A stretch of 40,050 bases of DNA from Alphaproteobacteria bacterium bin52 (GTDB taxonomy: Bacteria; Pseudomonadota; Alphaproteobacteria; Thalassobaculales; Thalassobaculaceae): NCBI GenBank assembly GCA_002238645.1, contig MPMT01000042.1:1-40050 (forward strand). The letters are read 5' to 3'. The position numbers were made by a program, and so were the translations under genes. Position 1 is the first letter of the stretch; the number at the start of each line of letters is the position of its first letter. The notes below the pieces were generated by a model that saw only the letters and a list, made by a program, of their open reading frames with translations, was not told where the DNA came from and made no database searches. This document shows, piece by piece, positions 26,939 through 35,532 of the stretch.

Positions 26939-28543
26939 ATGCCGGACCTGCTGCCACCCCCGGACCGTTGCGTGACACGCGATGTGCTGCACCGGCACGC
27001 GCACGAGCGGGGCCGCGAGATCTTTGCGGTCTTCGACTCCGGGGAATGCTGGACCTGGGCCGAGACCCTCGGGCATACGCGGCGTGCCGGGTCGGCTCTG
27101 CAGCAGCTCGGTGTCGGGCAGGACGACCATGTCGTGGTCTGGTTGCCGAACGGCCGCGAGGCCCTGCTTGCCTACCTCGCGATCTGCTACATCGGCGCGG
27201 TCTACGTCCCGATCAACACCGGCTATCGCGGCCAGTTGCTCGCGCACGTGATCGAGAACTCCAATGCCCGGCTGATCCTGGCCCACCGCGATCTCGTCCC
27301 CCGGCTGTCCGAGGTCCCGCTCGCCAGGCTCGAACGAATTGTCGTGTGCGGTGGACAGTGCGCGGTACCGGCGGGTCTGGAGCCGTTCGGGTTCGACACG
27401 GTGCTGGCCGCAGCGGGAGTGCCGCGGGATCCCGGGCGCGCCATCATGCCCTGGGACCTGCAGTCGATCATCTACACCTCGGGCACCACCGGGCCGTCCA
27501 AGGGGGTGATGTCGTCGTATTTCCATGCCTGGAACGGCATGAACGAGGAGGCGTGGTCGCCGGTGCGTGCCGACGACCGGTTCCTGATCAACCTGCCGAT
27601 GTTCCACATCGGCGGCAGCTTCATCGTCCACGCCATGCTGTGTCGCGGCGGATCGGTGGCGATGAACCCGGGGTTCCGGACCGAGGAGTTCTGGGACGTG
27701 GTCCGGCGCACCGGCAGCACCGCCGTCTTCCTGCTTGGCGTCATGTGCAACTTCCTGGTCAAGCAGCCGCCCCGCCCGGACGATCGGTCGCACGGATTAC
27801 GGATTGCCTTCACCGTGCCGCTCACCGAGGAGGCCGTGCAGTTTCCCGATCGGTTCGGGACAGGGATCTGCACCATCTTCAACATGACCGAGGTGAACAC
27901 CCCGATCATCTCCGGGCCGAATCCCCGCACCCCAGGGCTGGCCGGCCAGGCCCGGCCGGCCAACCGGCTGCGGATCGTCGACGAGCACGACATCGAGATG
28001 CCAGACGGCAGTGTCGGCGAGCTGGTAATCCGTCCAGAACTGCCCTGGGCGCTGAACCACGGCTACTACCGCGACCCCGAGGCAACGGTGCGGGCCTGGC
28101 GCAACGGCTGGTTTCATACCGGTGACGCGTTTCGCCGCGACCCGGACGGGTCCTACCACTTTGTCGACCGGCTGAAGGACGCGATCCGGCGCCGCGGCGA
28201 GAACATCTCGTCGTTCGAGATCGAGGTGGTGGTGAGCGACCACCCGTCAGTGCGCGAGTGTGCCGCCATTCCGGTGGCGAGCGAGCACGGCGAGGACGAG
28301 GTGATGGTGGTGCTGGCACCACAACCGGGCGCGGTGATCGACCCGGTGGAACTCATCGAATTCCTGCGCCCGCGCATGGCGCACTTCATGGTTCCGCGCT
28401 ATGTCCGGGTGATGGACAGCCTCCCGCGCACACCGACAGAGAAGGTTCAGAAGACCGGCCTGCGCCAGGCGGGGGTTACTTCCGACACCTGGGACCGCGA
28501 GGCCGCCGGCATCCGCCTGCGCCGTGACCATCCGGGTTCCTGA
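26939..28543 (+). CDS. AMP-forming acyl-CoA ligase, crotonobetaine/carnitine-CoA ligase-like (CaiC-like)
   Basis: A 534-residue adenylate-forming ligase activating a carboxylate to its CoA thioester. The P-loop YTSGTTGPSKGV is at about 179-190, IFNMTEVNTP is the A5 block, HTGDAFRRDPDGSYHFVDRLKDAIRRRGENIS is the hinge region, and the catalytic Lys is in TPTEKVQKTGLRQ. The overall pattern, including the FNMTE block and LPWALNHGYYRDPEAT, resembles CaiC-type ligases more than long-chain fatty acid ligases, but substrate is an inference. A quaternary-amine role would fit the Rieske gene nearby. The ATG at 26939 is used; the frame open from 26654 is a shadow of the HAD gene. Confidence 0.85.
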   Translation: MPDLLPPPDRCVTRDVLHRHAHERGREIFAVFDSGECWTWAETLGHTRRAGSALQQLGVGQDDHVVVWLPNGREALLAYLAICYIGAVYVPINTGYRGQLLAHVIENSNARLILAHRDLVPRLSEVPLARLERIVVCGGQCAVPAGLEPFGFDTVLAAAGVPRDPGRAIMPWDLQSIIYTSGTTGPSKGVMSSYFHAWNGMNEEAWSPVRADDRFLINLPMFHIGGSFIVHAMLCRGGSVAMNPGFRTEEFWDVVRRTGSTAVFLLGVMCNFLVKQPPRPDDRSHGLRIAFTVPLTEEAVQFPDRFGTGICTIFNMTEVNTPIISGPNPRTPGLAGQARPANRLRIVDEHDIEMPDGSVGELVIRPELPWALNHGYYRDPEATVRAWRNGWFHTGDAFRRDPDGSYHFVDRLKDAIRRRGENISSFEIEVVVSDHPSVRECAAIPVASEHGEDEVMVVLAPQPGAVIDPVELIEFLRPRMAHFMVPRYVRVMDSLPRTPTEKVQKTGLRQAGVTSDTWDREAAGIRLRRDHPGS

Positions 28544-28955
28544 TCAGGGAGCGGCAGTCAGCGATCCCTCCTTGCAGGCACAGGCTGCGGGAGCCATGCC
28601 GATCGGCACATGACCAGGGAGATCACTATCCGATCCGCCCCGAACCGTACCGGACAGATCCGCCCCGGCGCTCCCGGGGCGGAGATCCTGCGCGCGGACA
28701 CGGCGAGACCGGTCCGGCTTTCCGCCCGGCTCCCTGACGCCAGGGACCCCGGACCGGGGAAACCGTGGGTAGGGCCGTGCCCTCGGGAAAGCGCCGGGGC
28801 GTCCATGCCTGGCGCGTCGCGGGAGTGTGCCTCCGGCTCCGTCGGCATGCGGACTGCAGGCGCTGCGGTTCATGGCATCTCCCGCACGCACTGCCGCATC
28901 ACCCGGCCCGGCGATGGTCTCGCCGGCCATGTTCCGGAACAAGGAGAAGACGATC
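28544..28955. other. Non-coding stretch after CaiC-like gene
   Basis: About 410 bp with no credible gene on either strand; the open frames are Arg/Pro/Gly-rich shadows. It holds one strong hairpin (28659-28683) and, at its right end, the ribosome binding site of the small leader ORF. A promoter for the DsbA-like gene is expected here but none stands out. Confidence 0.5.
28659..28683. terminator. GC-rich hairpin, possible terminator
   Basis: TCCGCCCCGG (28659-28668) pairs perfectly with CCGGGGCGGA (28674-28683) around a 5-base loop. It lies 116 bp past the CaiC-like stop. No T tract follows on either strand, so it may be an attenuating or transcript-stabilising hairpin rather than a true intrinsic terminator. 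Confidence 0.4.
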
Positions 28956-29027
28956 ATGCATGACACGCGCAGCACCGCATTCCTCCCCGCCCCGAAGGAC
29001 GGGCCTCGCAGCGAGCTTGACCGATGA
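28956..29027 (+). CDS. 23-codon leader ORF coupled to DsbA-like gene
   Basis: A short frame encoding MHDTRSTAFLPAPKDGPRSELDR. It has the best ribosome binding site in the region, AAGGAG at 28941-28946, 9 bases before the ATG at 28956. Its TGA overlaps the ATG of the next gene as ATGA at 29024-29027, while that gene has no good ribosome binding site of its own. This arrangement predicts translational coupling. No conserved motif is recognised, and the frame is open further upstream (from 28827) without a comparable ribosome binding site. Confidence 0.45.
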   Translation: MHDTRSTAFLPAPKDGPRSELDR

Positions 29028-29629
29028 GCCAGACGGAAATCCCGGTCTACATCGACTTCAAGAGCCCGTACGCCTTCCTCGCCATCCGGCCCATCCGCGC
29101 AATGGCCCTCGAGTACGATGTCCGGCTCCACTGGCATCCGTTCAACCTGACGATCGGCGAGTTTCTGGGCGAGGTCGCAACCCGTAACGACCACCAGTGG
29201 CGCCGGGTGAAGTACTCCTACATGGATTGCCGGCGGCTGGCCAACCAGCGCGGCATGACGATCCTGGGCCCGCAGAAGGTCTACAACTCGACGGTTGCCT
29301 GCGTCGGCCTGCTCTGGGCGCAGCGCCACGGCGCCGAGACGGCATTCATCGACACCGTGTTCGAGCGGTTCTTCCGCCGCGACCTCGACATCGAGGATCC
29401 GGACGCGATCGAAGCGGTGCTGGCCGGGTGCGGAGCCGATCCGCAGGGCTTTGCGGACTGGCAGGCAGGACAGGGAAGGGAAGAGTTCCGGCGATTGAGC
29501 GAACAGGCGATGGAACTCGGCGTGTTCGGTGTGCCCTCGTTCCTGCTCGACGGCGAACTGTTCTGGGGAGGTGAGAGACTGGAGCTGCTCAAGGAGCGCC
29601 TGCGGGCCCGCGCCGTGCCGTATCGCTGA
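29024..29629 (+). CDS. DsbA family/2-hydroxychromene-2-carboxylate isomerase-like protein
   Basis: A 201-residue thioredoxin-fold protein with helical insertion, of the DsbA/GST-kappa/HCCA isomerase group. VYIDFKSPYAFLA puts Ser14 where HCCA isomerases bind glutathione, and there is no CxxC, so it is not a disulfide oxidase. The cis-Pro segment is GVFGVPSFLLDGELFWGGERLE near the C-terminus. It likely performs a glutathione-dependent isomerisation of an aromatic or other catabolic intermediate. It is preceded by, and overlaps, a 23-codon ORF. Confidence 0.85.
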   Translation: MSQTEIPVYIDFKSPYAFLAIRPIRAMALEYDVRLHWHPFNLTIGEFLGEVATRNDHQWRRVKYSYMDCRRLANQRGMTILGPQKVYNSTVACVGLLWAQRHGAETAFIDTVFERFFRRDLDIEDPDAIEAVLAGCGADPQGFADWQAGQGREEFRRLSEQAMELGVFGVPSFLLDGELFWGGERLELLKERLRARAVPYR

Positions 29630-29659
29630 CGATTCGCAGGCTCCCGGGGTCGGTACCGT

Positions 29660-29750
29660 CATCGATATTGCACGTACTTGTAACAGTTTACATGTGACAT
29701 CTTTACCAGTTACGTCAGTTTTCTGATCCTTTGGTTGAAGAAACACGCGG
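29660..29750 (+). promoter_or_regulatory. AT-rich regulatory island upstream of outer-membrane protein gene
   Basis: A roughly 90-bp block of much lower GC than its surroundings, containing three CAGTT repeats (near 29684, 29707 and 29715) and possible -35/-10 elements (TTGTAA, TTTACA, TTACGT) that do not form one clear best pair. It very likely contains the promoter and regulator sites of the downstream gene; the exact elements are uncertain. Confidence 0.45.
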
Positions 29751-29777
29751 TGTTTCCGGACCGGCTGGGGGGTCACA

Positions 29778-30566
29778 ATGGCACGGGAACTGCAGGGTCG
29801 CGTCATCGGTCTGGCGGCACTCGTTCTCGCGACAGCCATGGCGGCGATGGCCCCGTCCGCCGCCGCGGAGTTCTACCTGCGGGCCGGTGTGGGACTGGAA
29901 TGGGTCGACGACACCGTGTTCGAGGACCGGCACTGCGGGTCAGAATCCCCGGTGGCGCTCTACGGCTGCGGCAGCGGTGGCGACGGGGCGCCGACCCGCA
30001 CGACGGGGTACTTCGACACCGCAACGGCGTTCGAACTCGCGTTCGGCCACGAACCCGTGCCCGGGATGAGGGTCGAGACCCGGTTGGAGTATCTGCCACG
30101 CCTCCGATTCCAGGGTACAGCCAATTTCCTGGAAACCAGTCGCGAGCAGTCGGTCACTGCTGATGTCGCCGCGCTCTCTGCCATGGTGGCGGGCTACGGA
30201 GACCTGCCGCTCGTCCTCGGCCATGGCAGCATCGTCCCGTTTCTCGGGGCCGGCGCCGGTGTCGCCCAACTGCGGATCGGCACCACCCGAATGACCTTCC
30301 CGCGGACCTACACCGAGGTACCCGGCGCATCGCGAACGGCGCTTGCCTGGATGGTGACCGCCGGTCTGTCGGCTGCCGTCAGTGAACGGATAGCCGTCGA
30401 GTTCGCGTGGCGGTACACCGATTTCGGCGAGGTTCGCACCGGTCGCGGCGCCGGGCAGGTAGTCTGGCACGATGCCAGCAAGCCCCCGATCCCGCTCGAC
30501 ATTGCGGAAACCCGGGCCCGGCTCAGCGATCACGGAATCCGCCTCTCACTCCGCTACGGCTTCTGA
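29778..30566 (+). CDS. Outer-membrane beta-barrel protein (Omp25/OmpW-like porin family)
   Basis: A 262-residue protein with a Sec signal peptide (about 1-30, ending APSAAA before EFYLRAG). The mature part has alternating polar/hydrophobic strands such as FYLRAGVGLEWVDD, AFELAFGHE, MRVETRLEYLP, IAVEFAWRYTDFGE and ends GIRLSLRYGF with a C-terminal Phe, the BAM recognition feature. Two cysteines (CGSESPVALYGC) may form a periplasmic or loop disulfide. About eight strands are plausible. Function is not known; small barrels of this type serve as adhesins, structural proteins or small porins. A GGGGGG ribosome binding site precedes the ATG at 29778. Confidence 0.82.
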   Translation: MARELQGRVIGLAALVLATAMAAMAPSAAAEFYLRAGVGLEWVDDTVFEDRHCGSESPVALYGCGSGGDGAPTRTTGYFDTATAFELAFGHEPVPGMRVETRLEYLPRLRFQGTANFLETSREQSVTADVAALSAMVAGYGDLPLVLGHGSIVPFLGAGAGVAQLRIGTTRMTFPRTYTEVPGASRTALAWMVTAGLSAAVSERIAVEFAWRYTDFGEVRTGRGAGQVVWHDASKPPIPLDIAETRARLSDHGIRLSLRYGF

Positions 30567-30667
30567 CGGCCGACCGGTATGCCGCGGTCCCCCCGCAGGG
30601 GTTGACCGACAGGGCGGCTGCCGCGTTGAATGTCGGGCCGCCGGCCGGAACAGGGAGGGCGCATCAG

Positions 30668-31687
30668 GTGAAGCCGCTCGTCGATTCGACCCGGTTGATG
30701 GGTGATACTGACCGATTGCGCAGTCAGGCGGCAGCCGACGGCTACCTCCTCGTTCGCGGCCTGCTGCCCGCGACGCTGATCGAGGAACTGGCCGGCGAGA
30801 TATCGACAGTGCTTGTCGAGGCCGGCTGGATCGAGCCGGGCAAGCCGCTTGCGGCGGCGCACGCGGATCCCGCGCGGTTCTGCGTCGAGCCGCAGCCACC
30901 GTTCATGGAGGTGTTCTACCGGCTGCTGTCGCTGCGCTCGCTGCACGCGCTCAAGCATCACAAGAACCTCGTTGGCCTGTTCGCGGCGCTGTTCGGCGAG
31001 GAGGTCTTCTGCCCGCCCCACTTCGTGATGCGCATGGCCTTCCCCTACAGGGACGACTACGCAACGCCGGCCCACCAGGACTACACCCATTTCGAGGGCA
31101 GCCGGCGCAACTGGGCGGCGTGGATTCCGTTCGTCGATATCGACCAGGCGCGCGGAGGCCTCGCCGTTGCCTCGGGGTCACACCGGGGCGGAGTCCTCGA
31201 CATGCGTCCCGCGCTCGGTGCCGGGCAGATGGTGATCGATGCCGACCTCGGGACCTGTGACTGGCGCTGGAGCCCGATGCGGATCGGAGATGTCCTGATC
31301 CACAACTGCCAGACGATCCACAAGGGATGCGCGAACGCCTCCGGCGCCATGCGGGTGTCCATGGACTGTCGCTACCAGCCACTCTCCGAACCGGTCGGGG
31401 AAAAGTACCTGGGAGTGTCGCACCAGATGAAGACCTGGGACGAGCTCTACGCGGACTGGGACGAGGACGATCCGTTGCGGCACTACTGGCGGAACCTCGA
31501 CCTTGCCGTCGAGCGCTTCACCTACCACTGGTACGACCGGCGCGACATGCGAGCGATCGAGATGGGCGAGGCCGGCGATCCCGAGGCGCTGGTCGCGCTG
31601 GAGAACATCGCGCTCAAGCACCGCTCCTCCTCCACCCGAGAGCGGGCACGCTCGGCACTTGCGGAATTGCGGGCGGGCGGGAAGTGA
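30668..31687 (+). CDS. Phytanoyl-CoA dioxygenase (PhyH) family protein
   Basis: A 339-residue Fe(II)/2-oxoglutarate oxygenase. The iron ligands are His136 and Asp138 in [11 protein letters not shown] and the distal His218 in CQTIHKG, with Arg229 as the likely 2-oxoglutarate anchor. [13 protein letters not shown] and the double-stranded beta-helix region fit PhyH. These enzymes hydroxylate acyl-CoA or other small molecules; substrate is unknown. The GTG at 30668 is selected because GGGAGGG lies at 30653-30659; the frame is open to 30407 over the preceding gene. A 41-bp gap leads to apt. Confidence 0.87.
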   Translation: MKPLVDSTRLMGDTDRLRSQAAADGYLLVRGLLPATLIEELAGEISTVLVEAGWIEPGKPLAAAHADPARFCVEPQPPFMEVFYRLLSLRSLHALKHHKNLVGLFAALFGEEVFCPPHFVMRMAFPYRDDYATPAHQDYTHFEGSRRNWAAWIPFVDIDQARGGLAVASGSHRGGVLDMRPALGAGQMVIDADLGTCDWRWSPMRIGDVLIHNCQTIHKGCANASGAMRVSMDCRYQPLSEPVGEKYLGVSHQMKTWDELYADWDEDDPLRHYWRNLDLAVERFTYHWYDRRDMRAIEMGEAGDPEALVALENIALKHRSSSTRERARSALAELRAGGK

Positions 31688-31728
31688 AGTCCCGGCGGCC
31701 CGGTCCGGATTCGCACCCGGAGAGTGGA

Positions 31729-32244
31729 ATGGACCTCAAGCAGCATATCCGGCAGATGCCGGACTTTCCCGAGCCCGGCATCAACTTTTGCGACATCTCC
31801 ACCCTGCTCGCCCATCCCGGAGCGTGGCAGACCACCATCGAGCAGCTTGCCGATGCCATCGCGCCGCACCGACCCGCGGTCCTGGCGGCCATCGAGTCCC
31901 GCGGCTTCCTGCTCGCAGCGCCGCTCGCCGTGAGGCTCGACGTCGGGTTCTGCATGGTCCGCAAGTCAGGCAAGCTCCCGGGACCGACCTCGGCGCTGAG
32001 CTACGACCTCGAGTACGGCAGTGACGCCATCGAGATCCAGCAGGACGCCGTGCGCTCCGGCCAGCGCGTGGTGGTCGTCGACGACCTGCTCGCAACCGGC
32101 GGAACCATGAACGCGGCGATCCGGCTGCTGACGGACGCTGGTGCCGAGGTCATCGCTGCCGCGGTCGTGATCGAACTCGGCTTTCTCGGTGCGCGGGAAA
32201 GGCTCGACGTTCCCCTGGTCTCGCTGGTGACCTACGACGAGTGA
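31729..32244 (+). CDS. apt: Adenine phosphoribosyltransferase
   Basis: Salvages adenine to AMP with PRPP. The 171-residue protein begins [24 protein letters not shown], the standard APRT N-terminus, has [15 protein letters not shown], and the PRPP-binding motif [13 protein letters not shown] at about 114-126. The frame is open upstream from 31327 over the PhyH gene but the ATG at 31729 gives the normal length. Its last 13 bases overlap the convergent cyclase gene. Confidence 0.95.
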   Translation: MDLKQHIRQMPDFPEPGINFCDISTLLAHPGAWQTTIEQLADAIAPHRPAVLAAIESRGFLLAAPLAVRLDVGFCMVRKSGKLPGPTSALSYDLEYGSDAIEIQQDAVRSGQRVVVVDDLLATGGTMNAAIRLLTDAGAEVIAAAVVIELGFLGARERLDVPLVSLVTYDE

Positions 32245-33992
32245 CCGGTGACGCGTGGCCGGCCGCGAGCGACCCGCGGGTCGCGAGTGTCGGGCAGTGC
32301 CGAGAGACTGTCGACAAGGCGGACCGGCAGGCTGTCGTCGCGACCGCGCACCGTCACCTGCCGGCTGGGGAAACCGGCGAGGTCGAGCCCCGACGCATCG
32401 GCAGCCGCGTGCGAGACAACCAGCTCGGTCGCGAACTCCTTGGTCATCGCCTCAAGCCGGCTGGCGATGTTGACGGTATCGCCAACCGCGGTCAGCGAGC
32501 GGCTCTCGCGATAGCCGAGCTCGCCGATGATTGCCGATCCGCCGTGAATGCCCACACCGATCCGCAGCGGATGCTCCAGGTCGTTGGCGAGACTGTCGTT
32601 GAGTTCCCGCAGGTTCTCTCCCATCCGCCGCGCCGCGTCGAGGGAGGCCCGGCATCCGGCGGCGTAGCTGTCGTCCACGCCGAACAGCGCCATGATCCCG
32701 TCACCGATGACCTTGTCGATCCGGCCGCCCGCCGCCTCGATCGCACTCCCCATCTCGGTGACATAGCGGTTCAGAATGAAGACAACGTCATAGGGCAGAC
32801 GACTCTCTGCCAGTCCGGTGAACCCCCGGATATCAACGAACATGACCGCGATGTCGCGCTCCTGCCCATAGGTATACGCCGCCCTGGATCCGGCAGGCAC
32901 CGGTGCAGACTGCTGAGGCGGCAGCAGGGGCAGGATCTCGACGGATGTCTCCGGGCGGGTCTGGCAGGCAAGACGCACGTTGGGCGGAACCCCGATGCGC
33001 TGCAGGACCCGGCGCTCCGGTTCCAGGACCGGAGCCAGCTGTTCGAGCCCGGCGCAGATACGGACCCGGCAGGTCGAACACCGTCCCCGCCCGCCGCAGA
33101 CACTCGCATGCGGGATCCCGCCCAGCCAGCTCGCCTCAAGCAGGGTCGCCCCCTGAGGAACCGCGACCTCCTGGCCGGACGCGTAACGCACGATCACGCT
33201 GCGCCGGCGCCGGCGCAGGGCAAGCACCAGCCATCGCACCCCGACCAGGGCGGCGAGCAGCACCAGGTAGCCGGTTGCAACCGCGATCACGCGACCCTCG
33301 GGATCGATGTCCGTTCCGCGGCCCGGAAGGCTGAAGGCGGCCTCGGCGGCGGCGAGCCACTCGGGATCCGCCGCGAACTGCATCACCCTGGCGCCGGCGG
33401 CAACGTAACCGGCAAGCGACAGCGCCGGGACCAGGAGAGCGGCGGCAAACCACCACGCCCGGGAGCGGCGATAGAACGCGGAGTAGCGCAGCCACTGGTG
33501 GACGCCGATGCAGCCGTGGGTCCACACCACCACCAGCGCCACCGCCTGCATCGCGGCACCCGACCACATGTCGTGCCACAACCCCAGCAGGACATAGGTG
33601 TAGGTGTCGTCGATTCCGTACAGCTGATGCTGTCCCCGCGTCCCGACGACATGTGCGAGCAGCAGCCACGGTCCGAGCAGTCCGAGAACGTACTGCATCT
33701 GCTGAAGCGCCGGCAGCCCGCTCAGCTTCTCGCGCAGCACGATGCTCCCGGCCGCAAGCACCATGTGGATCGCCAGCGCGCCGTAGAGCAGCACCGTCAT
33801 CGGTCCGGAACGCCAGACCGCGATGAACCAGAGCCGGGAGGCCTCGAGTGCCTCCAGCGACCACAGTCCGACCATGTGGTTGGCGAGGTGGCTGGTCACG
33901 TAGACCATCAGCACCAGGCCGGTAGCCAGCCGCAGCCGCTGCACCAGCTGTCGGGGGCCCTTTCGCGTTGCTTCGGACGACATGTCCGCCAT
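32232..33992 (-). CDS. Class III adenylate cyclase with diheme-type membrane domain and [2Fe-2S] ferredoxin domain
   Basis: A 586-residue three-part signalling protein. Residues 20-260 form about six membrane helices with many histidines (His35, 39, 76, 114, 122, 140, 159, 165), resembling the diheme-b anchor of succinate dehydrogenase/fumarate reductase-like cyclases. Residues 265-355 are a plant-type ferredoxin domain with Cys299-x5-Cys305-x2-Cys308 and Cys343. Residues 378-560 are the catalytic domain: metal Asp387 and Asp431, Lys427 and Asp505 as adenine-selecting residues, and Asn508/Arg512 in VNIASRLE for the transition state. ATP-to-cAMP conversion controlled by quinone or redox state is inferred. 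CyaC of Sinorhizobium shows a related heme-cyclase fusion. The gene is divergent from the Gld-type operon and converges on apt with 13 bases of overlap. Confidence 0.9.
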   Translation of the reverse strand: MADMSSEATRKGPRQLVQRLRLATGLVLMVYVTSHLANHMVGLWSLEALEASRLWFIAVWRSGPMTVLLYGALAIHMVLAAGSIVLREKLSGLPALQQMQYVLGLLGPWLLLAHVVGTRGQHQLYGIDDTYTYVLLGLWHDMWSGAAMQAVALVVVWTHGCIGVHQWLRYSAFYRRSRAWWFAAALLVPALSLAGYVAAGARVMQFAADPEWLAAAEAAFSLPGRGTDIDPEGRVIAVATGYLVLLAALVGVRWLVLALRRRRRSVIVRYASGQEVAVPQGATLLEASWLGGIPHASVCGGRGRCSTCRVRICAGLEQLAPVLEPERRVLQRIGVPPNVRLACQTRPETSVEILPLLPPQQSAPVPAGSRAAYTYGQERDIAVMFVDIRGFTGLAESRLPYDVVFILNRYVTEMGSAIEAAGGRIDKVIGDGIMALFGVDDSYAAGCRASLDAARRMGENLRELNDSLANDLEHPLRIGVGIHGGSAIIGELGYRESRSLTAVGDTVNIASRLEAMTKEFATELVVSHAAADASGLDLAGFPSRQVTVRGRDDSLPVRLVDSLSALPDTRDPRVARGRPRVTGHSS

Positions 33993-34016
33993 CAGCCGAT
34001 CACCGAGCGGTTGCGC

Positions 34017-34045
34017 TTGAACTCGGTGTCGACCTGCGCGATAAA
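34017..34045 (+). promoter_or_regulatory. Sigma70-type promoter for Gld-type ABC operon
   Basis: TTGAAC (34017-34022) and GATAAA (34040-34045) are exactly 17 bp apart, in the gap between the divergent cyclase gene and the ABC ATPase gene. The predicted start is near 34052, about 27 bp before the GTG at 34079. Confidence 0.6.
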
Positions 34046-34078
34046 GCCGCGCCTCCTCCAGCCGGACCTTGCGACACC

Positions 34079-34804
34079 GTGACCCATGCGTTGCACATCG
34101 AAGGCCTGACCAAGTATTTCGGTTCCAGGATCGCCGTCGACACAGTGACCTTCACTGCCGACACCGGCGAGGTCCTCGGCTTTCTGGGACCCAACGGTGC
34201 CGGCAAGTCCACGACCATGAAGATGATCGTCGGGTTCCTGGCCCCGACCCGGGGCACCGCGCGGGTCCTTGGACGTGATGTCCTCCAGGATCCGCTGGGA
34301 GTCAAGGCGGCCGTCGGTTACCTGCCGGAGGGAGCGCCTGCCTATCCCGACATGACACCGAAGGCTTTCCTCGACTTCATCGCCGGGATTCGGGGATATG
34401 ACGGGGCCGAGCGCCGCAAGCGGGTCGGACAGGTCATCGAGCTCACGCGGATCGAGGAGGTTGCCGGCCAGCCGGTGGAGACCCTGTCGAAGGGGTACAA
34501 GCGCCGGGTCGGACTGGCCCAGGCGCTGCTGCACGATCCACAGGTGCTCATCCTCGACGAACCGACGGACGGTCTCGACCCGAACCAGAAGCAGGTGGTG
34601 CGCGAACTGATCCGCACGATGGCGCGGGACAAGTGCATCGTGATCTCGACCCACGTGCTCGAGGAGGTGGACGCGGTGTGCACCCGCGCCATGATCATCG
34701 CACGCGGCCGCATCATGGCCGACGGCTCGCCCGACACGCTGAGATCGCAGTGGGAGTCCGACAATCTCGACGAGGTATTCCGGAGGGTCACCCGGAATGC
34801 GTAA
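34079..34804 (+). CDS. ABC transporter ATP-binding protein, GldA/CcmA-type
   Basis: A 241-residue export-type ATPase. Walker A is GPNGAGKST (about 37-45), the Q-loop region GYLPEGAPAYPDM, signature LSKGYKRRVGLAQALL, Walker B VLILDEPTDGLDPNQ, and H-loop VISTHVLEEVD. The LSKGYKRR form of the signature is typical of the GldA group. The GTG at 34079 is chosen; the frame from 33968 overlaps the divergent promoter. It overlaps the permease gene by 8 bases. In Bacteroidetes GldAFG serves gliding; in proteobacteria the equivalents have unknown function. Confidence 0.9.
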   Translation: MTHALHIEGLTKYFGSRIAVDTVTFTADTGEVLGFLGPNGAGKSTTMKMIVGFLAPTRGTARVLGRDVLQDPLGVKAAVGYLPEGAPAYPDMTPKAFLDFIAGIRGYDGAERRKRVGQVIELTRIEEVAGQPVETLSKGYKRRVGLAQALLHDPQVLILDEPTDGLDPNQKQVVRELIRTMARDKCIVISTHVLEEVDAVCTRAMIIARGRIMADGSPDTLRSQWESDNLDEVFRRVTRNA

Positions 34805-35531
34805 CACCTGGCTGATCTTCAGGCGGGAATTCAGCGCCTATTTCGCGACTCCGCTCGCCTCGATCTTCATCGTCATCTTCCTGTTGCTGGCCGGATTGCT
34901 CACGTTCTTCCTCGGCGGGTTCCTCGAACGCGCCCAGGCCGACCTCGTGCCGTTCTTCGAGTTCCATCCCTGGCTCTACCTGTTCCTGGTTCCCGCACTG
35001 TCCATGCGCCTGTGGGCCGAGGAGCGCCGGCTCGGCACCATCGAGCTGTTCCTGACCCTGCCAGTCTCGATGGTCGAGGCCGTGGCGGGCAAGTTCCTTG
35101 CCGCCTGGGCATTTGCCGGGACGGCCCTGGCGCTGACCTTCCCGTTCTGGCTGACCGTCAACTACCTCGGAAATCCCGACAACGGCGTCATCGTGGCGTC
35201 CTACGTCGCGAGCCTGCTCATGGCCGGCGCCTACCTCGCCATCGGATCGATGATCTCGGCCGCCACCAAGAACCAGGTGATCGCCTTCGTGCTGACCACC
35301 GCGGCCTGCTTCGTCCTCACTCTTGCCGGATCGACCTTCGTGCTCGACTTCCTGTCGGCCTGGGCGCCGACCACCGTGGTGGAGATCGTGGCCGGTCTCG
35401 GGTTCCTGCCGCATTTCCAGTCGATCCAGCGCGGCGTGATCGACCTGCGCGACATCGTGTTCTTCGTCTCGGTGATCATGATCGCGCTCACCGCCAATGC
35501 GGTGATCGTCGACTGGCGAAAGGCGATGTGA
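34797..35531 (+). CDS. ABC transporter permease, GldF/ABC-2-like
   Basis: A 244-residue inner-membrane permease with about six helices. MRNTWLIFRREFSAYFATPLASIFIVIFL and AEERRLGTIELFLTLPVS are characteristic of ABC-2 permeases paired with GldG-type proteins (compare GldF and YwjB/NosY-like families). The ATG lies inside the ATPase gene end (8-base overlap) and the stop is one base before the next gene, so all three are coupled. Confidence 0.88.
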   Translation: MRNTWLIFRREFSAYFATPLASIFIVIFLLLAGLLTFFLGGFLERAQADLVPFFEFHPWLYLFLVPALSMRLWAEERRLGTIELFLTLPVSMVEAVAGKFLAAWAFAGTALALTFPFWLTVNYLGNPDNGVIVASYVASLLMAGAYLAIGSMISAATKNQVIAFVLTTAACFVLTLAGSTFVLDFLSAWAPTTVVEIVAGLGFLPHFQSIQRGVIDLRDIVFFVSVIMIALTANAVIVDWRKAM

Positions 35532-35532
35532 A

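Noticed and set aside
28827..28955. Upstream extension of the 23-codon leader ORF
   Set aside because: The frame is open to 28827 but has no ribosome binding site there, whereas AAGGAG precedes the ATG at 28956.
33993..34060. Strong GGAGGAGG on the minus strand (34059-34052) followed by a short frame ending at the cyclase start
   Set aside because: No ATG, GTG or TTG lies at a suitable distance after it, so a leader peptide for the cyclase could not be supported.
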